Source: an uncultured Chlamydiaceae bacterium
GTDB taxonomy: Bacteria; Chlamydiota; Chlamydiia; Chlamydiales; Parachlamydiaceae
Assembly: GCA_945957185.1 (NCBI GenBank)
Contig: CAMFKA010000027.1
Coordinates: forward strand, 1 to 13,800
Direction: 5' to 3'
DNA: 13,800 bases
Of this stretch, positions 1-6,412 are shown in pieces. A program made the position numbers and the translations under genes. The first letter of the stretch is position 1. Every line of letters begins with the position of its first letter. The notes under the pieces were generated by a model, which did not search any database, was not told the origin of the DNA, and saw only the letters and a list, made by a program, of their open reading frames with translations.

Positions 1-55
1 ACGATGTAACGATGTAACGATGTAACGATGTAACGATGTAACGATGTAACGATGT
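1..55. repeat. 8-bp tandem repeat array (unit acgatgta), left arm
   Basis: About 6.9 perfect head-to-tail copies of the octamer acgatgta run from the window edge to base 55, so the true start of the array may lie outside the window. Its unit is the reverse complement of the variant units at 187-201, so this array and the one at 131-201 form a pair of inverted arrays separated by a 75-nt AT-rich spacer. There are no spacers between units and no coding potential. It is directly visible in the sequence; its function is unknown. Confidence 0.95.
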
Positions 56-130
56 TGTTTCTATTCCGCGGTTATGTTTGTGAAAATTAATTAAAAAGTT
101 CTTGAATTGTTAATGACGATTTTAGAAAAT

Positions 131-201
131 ATATCGTTATATCGTTATATCGTTATATCGTTATATCGTTATATCGTTATATCGTTACATCGTTACATCG
201 T
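131..201. repeat. 8-bp tandem repeat array (unit atatcgtt / acatcgtt), right arm
   Basis: Seven perfect copies of atatcgtt (131-186) are followed by acatcgtt (187-194) and acatcgt (195-201). The last two copies are exact reverse complements of the left-array unit at 1-55; the first seven differ by one C-to-T change per unit. In RNA read from the plus strand the two arrays could pair along their length with one G:U per octamer. The array begins 20 nt beyond the stop of the YidD-like gene, where a terminator would be expected. The sharing of one base change among seven neighbouring units points to local array expansion by slippage (inference). Confidence 0.93.
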
Positions 202-221
202 CTCTTTCTCCCCATCACCCA

Positions 222-590
222 TCATCTAACGGGGTCGTACTTCATCCGTACACCCGCATCGTTGACCGTTTTCCGATACACCCAGGGATCGTTGTTCTCC
301 CTCAAAAGCCTGTCACACCCCATCGGAAATCCTACAAAAAATCCATACTTGCGGATAGCATCAAGCATGTACTGCGAACTGCTCGGGATGAAGTGACTTC
401 TAGGACCATCCGCAGGAGAAATCACTTCCTGATGAAAGATAATTACTTTCTCCGCTACAACGCTCAACGGTGTTGGACTCGCTCTCTCTTGGCAGTGAGA
501 AACATTTTTGTGAGTCAAGTCAGCATCTTTTCCCCACGGCTCTTCTGCTATTAACAGTCCTGAAACGGTGAGTAAGAGAAGATATCTCAT
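222..590 (-). CDS. YidD-like protein with N-terminal signal segment
   Basis: Divergent member of the YidD family (membrane protein insertion efficiency factor), which in other bacteria assists YidC/Sec-dependent membrane insertion. With an ATG start at 590 it is 122 aa. Residues 1-15 are hydrophobic (MRYLLLLTVSGLLIA) and resemble a signal peptide, which standard YidD proteins of about 70-90 aa lack. The YidD signature is recognisable at 49-98: IIFHQ, ISP (58-60), GPR (62-64), then PSSSQY (69-74) where the family usually has P-T-C-S-x-Y, followed by G...G...R. The family cysteine is therefore replaced by Ser. The start overlaps the stop of the upstream gene (TGATG), which implies translational coupling. 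A TTG lies three bases upstream, but ATG is preferred. It may be a paralogue with an envelope role rather than the housekeeping YidD (inference). Confidence 0.72.
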   Translation of the reverse strand: MRYLLLLTVSGLLIAEEPWGKDADLTHKNVSHCQERASPTPLSVVAEKVIIFHQEVISPADGPRSHFIPSSSQYMLDAIRKYGFFVGFPMGCDRLLRENNDPWVYRKTVNDAGVRMKYDPVR

Positions 591-1579
591 CAAAATGACT
601 TGCTAAAGTGGAAAATAGGAAACAATTTGTTTTGATACATCATTTCCTTTGTGTTTGCTTCGTACAACCGCTCGTTATACTCTTGGGCTGCTAACCCCGC
701 TCCATTGATTCCCCCAAAATACCAACCCGTTTCAAAACTGAGGGTGATAAGTGCGGCAGGGACGTTACGGTTGTTAAAAAATGCCCACGCTGCACCTATG
801 AACAGGGCATTGATCAAGAACGATGTGACGGCAGTTTTTTTTTGACCCACATAGTAGTAGCCTGCTCCGGGAAGAATCGCGTTCAGTGTGCGCGCTTTTG
901 TAACCGATTTTTTGCAATACTCAAACGCGGCAAGGTATTCGACTACGGGTTCCCCGTCGGGAAGTTGCTCGGCAAGCTCGTAGGAGTGAAGAATCTCTCC
1001 TTCGCTTAGCGACGTGTACAATTCTAGAGAAGTTGCCTTTTCCGGATTCCTCTCACGTATCATCTCCAACACCGCTGCGGCTTTCTCACACTTTCCGGAA
1101 CGATGGTAAGAGTCGTACAACATAATTAATAGATCGTCATAAAGTGGAAAGGCTTCAGGAGTGGCGATAAAGAGTGTAGAATCTTCAAACTGCTCCGTCA
1201 CTTCTTTATACTTCCCTCCAAGGTAGTACGCCAAAAGGATGGTATAATCAATTTGTTGTCTGCGCTCCATATTTTTTCCGGGAGGCATCAGAAATTTCGC
1301 TCTTTTTAACGCCGTAATCGAGCGATACAGATCATTCTCTTTGAGAAACTCCTGACCAATGAGCAGCTCCTTTCCCCACAAGCTGAAAAGTTCCTTTTCA
1401 TCGAGCTCTTCAAATCCTTCCGGTAGCGAACGGATAGCGCAAACATTGGGAGTAGAGGAGATGTGGGGATGGAATGTGTTGCACGTAGTGGTGCACGAAG
1501 CGCACCCTACCGAACAAAGTAATAGCAGGGTGATGGCTTTTTGTCGCCACGATCCCTGCGCGTTTCTAGCGGAAGTCAT
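590..1579 (-). CDS. Putative lipoprotein with TPR-like region and C-terminal membrane hairpin
   Basis: 329 aa from the ATG at 1579; a TTG at 1591 would add four residues. The 5' end lies inside the 3' end of cdsC (overlap to 1566), so expression is probably coupled to the secretin. The N-terminus is basic, then hydrophobic (ITLLLL), followed by Cys-rich SVGC and ASC sites. This resembles an imperfect lipobox, so lipidation is likely but unproven. The middle (about 65-220) is helical and TPR-like, with Ala/Leu/Tyr pairs in repeated helices. Near residues 230-300 a motif LPGAGYYYVGQ precedes two hydrophobic stretches (TSFLINALFIGAAWAFF and NVPAALITLSF), as seen in TPR proteins with a TM2/DUF5683-like end that often sit beside yidD. 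The pairing with the downstream YidD-like gene supports that reading. I do not recognise a named gene. Confidence 0.72.
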   Translation of the reverse strand: MTSARNAQGSWRQKAITLLLLCSVGCASCTTTCNTFHPHISSTPNVCAIRSLPEGFEELDEKELFSLWGKELLIGQEFLKENDLYRSITALKRAKFLMPPGKNMERRQQIDYTILLAYYLGGKYKEVTEQFEDSTLFIATPEAFPLYDDLLIMLYDSYHRSGKCEKAAAVLEMIRERNPEKATSLELYTSLSEGEILHSYELAEQLPDGEPVVEYLAAFEYCKKSVTKARTLNAILPGAGYYYVGQKKTAVTSFLINALFIGAAWAFFNNRNVPAALITLSFETGWYFGGINGAGLAAQEYNERLYEANTKEMMYQNKLFPIFHFSKSF

Positions 1580-4373
1580 CTCTGTATTCAAATTCCGGGC
1601 TGAGAGGGTTTTGCGGTCTCGATTGGAGGTTCATAAAGTTCAACGCTTCTTCAACAGCGATAACATCCATCGCTTTCATACGTTTTTTGTAGTTGTAGAT
1701 CCCTTGCTGACAGTCTGTCAACTTGTTGATCTCTTCTTCGGTATCGATAATTTGCGGACGTACGAAAAGAATCAAATTGTTTTTGGTGTTCTTGTCCTGA
1801 GTGCTCTTAAATGCAGCGCCAATCACCGGAATCCCTCCCAAGCAAGGCACTTGGCTTGTGGTATCGGTAATGGTGTCTTCTAATAGACCACTCAAAATCA
1901 AGAAACATCCGTTAGGGATGTGCACACGTGTTGTCGTTTTGCTGATAGAAGTGGAAGGCCCTGCGCCGGTGCTGTTGTCTACATCGCTAAGCGTGACGAT
2001 ATCGGAACGCTCTTGTGCAATTTCTAATGTGACCACATCGGAGTTTCCAAGGTACGGAGTCACACGTAAACGTGTTCCCACATCGCGGTATTCGAAGTTT
2101 CTCGTCACGGCATTCCCGTCGACGTTAGAGATCGCTTGCGTTTGGAAGCTGGTGTTCACTCCGACAAAAATCTCTGCAGGAACGCTGTCCTCTGTGATGA
2201 TTTTCGGATTCAAGACTAAGCTTCCTGCTTGTCTCGTCTGAATAGCTTCGACAAGCGCTGCTATCGAGTTGAATTCAACACCCAAGAGACGGTCGATGAT
2301 TTTTGAACCGATCACGCCAAGCGAGAATGTTCCCGGACGTTGGAACGCTCCGGGTGCAGGGAATCGAACGCCCGCATTGATGTCTTGGATGGCGTTGATC
2401 GCTCCCGATTGGGGAGGAGCAAAGGCAACTTGCCCCGCTTCCCATTCACCGCGGTTGCGATCGCTCCATGCGACGCTGTAGTTGAGTGAGTCGGAAATCG
2501 TCGTTCTCATGATGAGCATTTCGATGAAGACTTGTCGCAGAGGTTGGTCGATCACGTCGATGAGGTATTCGATTTTTTCTAACGCGCTGGAAGCTCCGCT
2601 GAAGATAAGGGAGTTCGAGGTTTCGAGCCACTGGACGCTAGAGAGGGCTGCTGCGAGAGGTTCGTTGCTTCTTCCTCCGTTTGTAATCAATGCTTCGGCC
2701 ATCTTTTGCATCGAATTCTCAATTTCGAAGCCTTTGCGGTAGCGCAATTTGTGGATGTAGAATTGATTTCGCTTCTTCTCTTTGTAAGGAATCGGTGCGC
2801 TTTGCGGTGCAGGGCGAGCCAATTTATCAATTGTAATCGATTCGTTTGGATCGAGAAGGAAGGTCCATGTTCCCAATTCGTCTAGCTTCCAATCTCCTTT
2901 CGGCTGGTTGTCGCTAGCTTCGGTGGAACCGGGGATAAATTCCCAGTTGCCGTTGGAGTCGACAGTCCATTTTCCGACGGGAGGCGTATTTTGGTTGGAA
3001 GGGATCTCGGGATTGAACTCTACTTTTAATGTCCAATTTCCCTGTGGATCGAGACTCCAAGGGGAAGTGATCTGTTTCGGAGGCTTAGGAAGTGTTTCAG
3101 TGCCTTGTGGAGAAGTTACCGTCTGAGTTCCCAAAAGCGGAACTGAAACTGGCGGCGGTGTAAATTGCGGATTGAAAGGTTGCGTTTCCAATGAGGGAGA
3201 AGCAACAGCTTCCGGAACATAGGGAGCATCGTTAAGGAAAACACCGGGAGAGGGGAGGTTCTCTTGTTTGGATTCGAACGTCGGAGTTTGGTATTTGAAG
3301 TCGCGGTAGTCGTAAATTTTGTTTGTCTTCTGGTTTTGATCCATATGTTGCAAGATGGAAATGGTCCGTTCGACAAGGTAGGGGGACGATACAATAAAGA
3401 TGCTGTTAGCGGATTTGTGAGGGACAAAAATCAGCGGTTGATCGTTAGCGATCGGTTGCATGATTTGCCCTGTCATCTGAATGAGCGCATCCATCGAACT
3501 GTTGCGCACGACATACTGACCGATCACCATGCCGCTTTTAGGGGCATCGAGGTTGCGGATAAGTTTGCTGATTTCCGCGACGTTAGACGTTAAATCTGTG
3601 ACAACGATGTGGTTGGACTCTTTGAGAACATCGAGAATCGAGTTTTGCGAAATAAGAGGTCGAATGATGTGTGCCACTTTTTCCGCATCGCTAGAGTTCA
3701 GGCGGAACACTTGAGTGACAATTTCGTTGTCGGTATTATTGGGGTTGAGAGCGTCTCCTGAAACCACTTTTGAGATCGCCTGTACCGCTTTGTTTTTGTG
3801 GATGATCAGGTTGTTGCCCTGCTCGATCAGCTGCAAGTCGTGAATACGGAGCTCTTGAATCAACGCTGTCAATATGTTTTCAATGGTAGTGGCTTCTTCG
3901 GAGACGATTGTCACGTTGAATTGAAGGTCGCTTTCATCAAAAACAAAGTTTTTGTTCGAAATGCGGCTGATAAAACGGATAAATTCGATGATGCTGACAT
4001 TGTTATAGTTGATGGTGATCATTCTGGATTGATCAGGCGTTGTAGTAGGAGGCGTTGCAAAGAGAACAGGTGCCGGCGCTTCGGGGAGAATGTTAGTTGT
4101 TGTTCGAGGTTCCTCTTGAGCAATCTCGTCGCTTCTTTCAAGACTTTTCAGAGAGATGATGGGGCTGCTCGGAGGGTTATAAGGCTCAAAATCAGAAAAA
4201 CTCGTGTTAAAACGCCCGGAAGGAATCGCGTGAGGGATTTCTCCATCGACAGGCCAAAAAAGGCTTTCTAATTGGTCGTCAGAAAGTGCACGGAGAGGGG
4301 ACGCGCTTAAAAAACAAGCGGTGAATGCTGCTCCGAGCTTCAGAATCAGATGTTTAGAACATTTATTTTTCAT
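1566..4373 (-). CDS. cdsC: T3SS outer-membrane secretin CdsC (SctC)
   Basis: Forms the outer-membrane ring and gate of the injectisome. The 935-aa length is close to chlamydial CdsC. Residues 1-29 look like a signal peptide ending PLRA. Periplasmic ring domains follow at about 118-195 (ITINYNNVSIIEFIRFIS...), 217-277 and 282-347. A Pro-rich linker (about 360-520) holds three W-x-(L/V)-D-x-x-G-x-W repeats. A last ring domain lies at about 535-610 and the secretin barrel at about 614-876, with the signature SGLLEDTITDTTSQVPCLGGIPVIG split across 828-852 and LILFVRPQII at 867-876. The ATG at 4373 has no clear Shine-Dalgarno sequence, only AT-rich leader. It is separated from pkn5 by 419 nt, so it probably has its own promoter. 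Its 3' end overlaps the next gene. Function is firmly established for the family. Confidence 0.95.
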   Translation of the reverse strand: MKNKCSKHLILKLGAAFTACFLSASPLRALSDDQLESLFWPVDGEIPHAIPSGRFNTSFSDFEPYNPPSSPIISLKSLERSDEIAQEEPRTTTNILPEAPAPVLFATPPTTTPDQSRMITINYNNVSIIEFIRFISRISNKNFVFDESDLQFNVTIVSEEATTIENILTALIQELRIHDLQLIEQGNNLIIHKNKAVQAISKVVSGDALNPNNTDNEIVTQVFRLNSSDAEKVAHIIRPLISQNSILDVLKESNHIVVTDLTSNVAEISKLIRNLDAPKSGMVIGQYVVRNSSMDALIQMTGQIMQPIANDQPLIFVPHKSANSIFIVSSPYLVERTISILQHMDQNQKTNKIYDYRDFKYQTPTFESKQENLPSPGVFLNDAPYVPEAVASPSLETQPFNPQFTPPPVSVPLLGTQTVTSPQGTETLPKPPKQITSPWSLDPQGNWTLKVEFNPEIPSNQNTPPVGKWTVDSNGNWEFIPGSTEASDNQPKGDWKLDELGTWTFLLDPNESITIDKLARPAPQSAPIPYKEKKRNQFYIHKLRYRKGFEIENSMQKMAEALITNGGRSNEPLAAALSSVQWLETSNSLIFSGASSALEKIEYLIDVIDQPLRQVFIEMLIMRTTISDSLNYSVAWSDRNRGEWEAGQVAFAPPQSGAINAIQDINAGVRFPAPGAFQRPGTFSLGVIGSKIIDRLLGVEFNSIAALVEAIQTRQAGSLVLNPKIITEDSVPAEIFVGVNTSFQTQAISNVDGNAVTRNFEYRDVGTRLRVTPYLGNSDVVTLEIAQERSDIVTLSDVDNSTGAGPSTSISKTTTRVHIPNGCFLILSGLLEDTITDTTSQVPCLGGIPVIGAAFKSTQDKNTKNNLILFVRPQIIDTEEEINKLTDCQQGIYNYKKRMKAMDVIAVEEALNFMNLQSRPQNPLSPEFEYRDDFR
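2850..3065 (-). other. Three Trp-rich repeats in the CdsC periplasmic linker
   Basis: Protein-level repeat within cdsC, residues 437-508. The core W-x-(L/V)-D-x-x-G-(N/T)-W occurs at W439-W447 (WSLDPQGNW), W469-W477 (WTVDSNGNW) and W495-W503 (WKLDELGTW). The Trp pairs are always eight residues apart and the units are 26-30 residues apart, each followed by a hydrophobic strand. The block lies in the Pro/Thr/Gln-rich linker between the third N-terminal ring domain and the last one before the barrel. It could be a small beta-hairpin array contacting envelope components; that role is inference. Confidence 0.85.
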
Positions 4374-4380
4374 ATTATTA

Positions 4381-4428
4381 TTAGGGAATTTTACATTTCC
4401 GGAATACTTGTTATTTCAAAATCCCTAA
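4381..4428. repeat. Inverted repeat in the cdsC leader
   Basis: Left arm 4381-4392 (ttagggaatttt) and right arm 4418-4428 (aaaatccctaa) are complementary apart from one extra A in the left arm. The 25-nt interior covers most of the putative cdsC promoter. As DNA it could be an operator; as RNA it could form a leader hairpin close to the cdsC start codon. Both uses are inference. Confidence 0.6.
4390..4419 (-). promoter_or_regulatory. Putative promoter for cdsC
   Basis: On the minus strand, TTGAAA (complement of 4414-4419) and TGTAAA (complement of 4390-4395) are separated by 18 nt, a plausible sigma66/sigma70-type arrangement. The predicted start lies a few bases before the cdsC ATG, giving a very short leader in keeping with the lack of an obvious Shine-Dalgarno sequence. 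A second perfect -35-like TTGACA (complement of 4475-4480) has no convincing -10 at the right distance. Tentative. Confidence 0.35.
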
Positions 4429-4580
4429 TTATTTTCCAGTCTAATCCTTCGATTCGCCCATCTTTTTTACGGAATGTCAAATTTCTCAGATTGAAGCTAC
4501 CGGATTATTCGATCCCGTGCCTGTGCCCGCCCTTTTGATTAAAATTTCTTTACAGCTAACCCCAATAAGTAAAAGAGACA

Positions 4581-4737
4581 AAAAAGGACAAGGGACATAA
4601 ACGACGAAAAGGACGTAAAGGACTAAGGACAAGGGACGGATGGACATTAATGACGAGCATTCATAAATACAGTCCTTTATGTCGTTTGTCCTTGGTCCTT
4701 TACGTCCTTTTCGTCGTTTATGTCCCCTGTCCCTTTT
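4581..4737. repeat. Large imperfect palindrome rich in GGAC motifs
   Basis: Left arm 4581-4632 and right arm 4686-4737 are reverse complements over about 52 bp. The inner 41 bp (4592-4632 against 4686-4726) has only one mismatch (T against C), and the outer part has two more. The 53-nt interior carries further degenerate copies of the same GGAC/AAAGGAC words. The arms are built from short purine-rich words (ggacataaacgacg, aaaggacgtaaaggac). It lies between the stop of pkn5 (4793) and cdsC. Read on the minus strand the hairpin ends in a run of six U (complement of 4580-4585), so it could also serve as a terminator. It looks like a non-coding repetitive palindromic element; apparent open frames through it are low complexity. 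Confidence 0.88.
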
Positions 4738-4792
4738 AGCCATGGTCTTTTTAACGCAATTTATTATAGCACACTAGAAATCGGGGGTTATA

Positions 4793-6394
4793 TTAGATAA
4801 TCTGGAAGGCTGTTAGGGTGACAGCGTCTTCAACATTAGGGACATGCGTCATGTGAATCTTGATCTTTCGCATCAAAGACTCCACCAACGACTTCACTCG
4901 ACTCTTTTGATTTCCGGCTTCCAAAATTTCTTGCATCGCCAGAATCAACAGCGATTTTGGGAACTCACTTTCCTTGTTCGGCGTTTCGGCAAAGGTGATC
5001 CCACGAACCAATAACACAATTTCTCCCGCATTCCATGCGTGTGTTGTCGCTTTATATTCCGAAGACTCATTCAACCCCAATGCCGGAGTTTCTGCGTGCA
5101 GCTCTTCAAGCTGCTGCGACAAGATCCACGCTTGCGCAGTTCCTGATTGTAAAAGCCTGACCTTATTGCTTTTGGGCATAAGAGTCACGTAGCTCATGGA
5201 AAAAATTTGATCCATTCTGTCGTGCACCAGCAACGCATTTAATGTCGTAGCGACAGCTTCATCGTCCAATTCATTATTCCATAACGCTTTCATCATCCCG
5301 CGAACGACTGCGGCGTAAATGATCCCTTCGGCTCCTTTAACGGAGGATTCTCCCCCCATCCACACGTGCTCGCCGTTCTCGAGAGTGTGATGCTCACGGA
5401 TGGATCCCACCAGTTTTTGCGGGGTGGTGCGCAGCATAGCAAAATCGATATTGGCCCAATCGGGAGCTTTCGTGGGTGTTAAAGCGGTATCATCGAAGCG
5501 AAAGTTTTCTGTGAATTCGCTGATAGGATCTGTAGCTTTTTTTTCTTTATCGATATGGGAGGAGTTGAGATAGCTTGTAATGGCTGTAATGTAATCGACA
5601 ATGTCTTGGTAGCGGTCCTCTTGCTTTGGCTGCAGCGCGTGAGCAAGAATTTTCTGGAGCCCTTTAGGCATCATAGACAGATGAACTTGCCCGTGGCTGA
5701 GACGTCCTAAAACCAATTCGTAGGTGATAATTCCCAATGAATAGATATCAGAAGGGTAGGATAACTCGGAAGGGTTGTTCCTTTGCTCGGGACTCATATA
5801 AACCGGTGTTCCCACAAGGCGTTTCGAATCCCCCGCATTTTGGTCTTCAGTCATAATTTGGGCGATTCCAAAATCGATTACCTTCACTGTGCCGTGTTCG
5901 TTAATCAAAATGTTTTCCGGCTTTAGATCGCGGTGAATGATCCCGTGGGTATGAAGGTGGCAAAGGGCGTAGGAGATGTCCAAAGTCACTTCTAATGCTC
6001 TTTTAAGCGACAACGGAGTTTGCAAAAGGTATTGCCGAAGCGAAATCCCTTGGATGAATTCCATGGCGATGTAGAGTCCGCCTTCCCATTTTCCGTGTCC
6101 ATACAGTTTGACGATGTTCGGATGGTCGGCTAGAGCGATAATTTCGGCTTCGCGTAAGAATCTTTCCACAATATCAGGCTGCGACAGGAATTTTTCTGAC
6201 AAGACTTTGATCGTGGTGGGTTCTTTGGTTTCCGGGTGAGTGCCGAGGTAGAGGACGCTCATCCCCCCATGTTCCAGCAGCCCTTCGATGGTGTAGGGGC
6301 CTATTTTTTTTGGAATAGGGGCGTTTGAGGGCGTCTTTGAGTGAGATTGATTTCCGGGAAGCGTGTTTTGTTTGTGAAATTTTGACACTTCCAC
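4793..6394 (-). CDS. pkn5: Ser/Thr protein kinase Pkn5 with C-terminal PP2C-like domain
   Basis: 533 aa from a GTG at 6394. The start is supported by GAGGT five bases upstream; no ATG lies nearby. Residues 31-275 are a Hanks-type kinase: Gly-rich loop EHGGMSVLY (41-49), TIK lysine K63, alpha-C Glu about 82, HRDLKPEN (154-161), DFG (174-176), and a SPE in the APE position (201-203). All core catalytic residues are present. There is no membrane segment, so it is probably cytosolic or secreted. Residues about 315-533 resemble a SpoIIE/RsbU PP2C-like fold (LLQSGTAQAW, GEIVLLVRGIT, VEDAVTLTAF), but the usual metal-binding aspartates appear replaced. It is the last gene of the cdsN-O-P-Q run, 18 nt after cdsQ, matching CT673. 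Its Chlamydia homologue is linked to T3SS; whether it acts on the apparatus or on the host is not settled by the sequence. Confidence 0.9.
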   Translation of the reverse strand: MEVSKFHKQNTLPGNQSHSKTPSNAPIPKKIGPYTIEGLLEHGGMSVLYLGTHPETKEPTTIKVLSEKFLSQPDIVERFLREAEIIALADHPNIVKLYGHGKWEGGLYIAMEFIQGISLRQYLLQTPLSLKRALEVTLDISYALCHLHTHGIIHRDLKPENILINEHGTVKVIDFGIAQIMTEDQNAGDSKRLVGTPVYMSPEQRNNPSELSYPSDIYSLGIITYELVLGRLSHGQVHLSMMPKGLQKILAHALQPKQEDRYQDIVDYITAITSYLNSSHIDKEKKATDPISEFTENFRFDDTALTPTKAPDWANIDFAMLRTTPQKLVGSIREHHTLENGEHVWMGGESSVKGAEGIIYAAVVRGMMKALWNNELDDEAVATTLNALLVHDRMDQIFSMSYVTLMPKSNKVRLLQSGTAQAWILSQQLEELHAETPALGLNESSEYKATTHAWNAGEIVLLVRGITFAETPNKESEFPKSLLILAMQEILEAGNQKSRVKSLVESLMRKIKIHMTHVPNVEDAVTLTAFQII

Positions 6395-6412
6395 AAGCGA
6401 CCTCGAGCGTTA

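Noticed and set aside
1..201. CRISPR array
   Set aside because: The units are 8 bp and directly adjacent, with no unique spacers and no cas genes.
1359..1883. 174-codon plus-strand open frame
   Set aside because: Antisense to cdsC and the lipoprotein gene; it looks like a shadow of their reading frames.
3798..4271. 157-codon plus-strand open frame
   Set aside because: Antisense to the N-terminal ring domains of cdsC, which are clearly coding on the other strand.
4486..4743. 85-codon minus-strand open frame with a hydrophobic stretch
   Set aside because: It runs through the GGAC palindrome and its composition reflects the repeat; no ribosome site or family resemblance.
4764..4769. TATAAT on the minus strand just after the pkn5 stop
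   Set aside because: A perfect -10 word but no acceptable -35 at 16-18 nt; too weak alone to claim a promoter for the palindrome.
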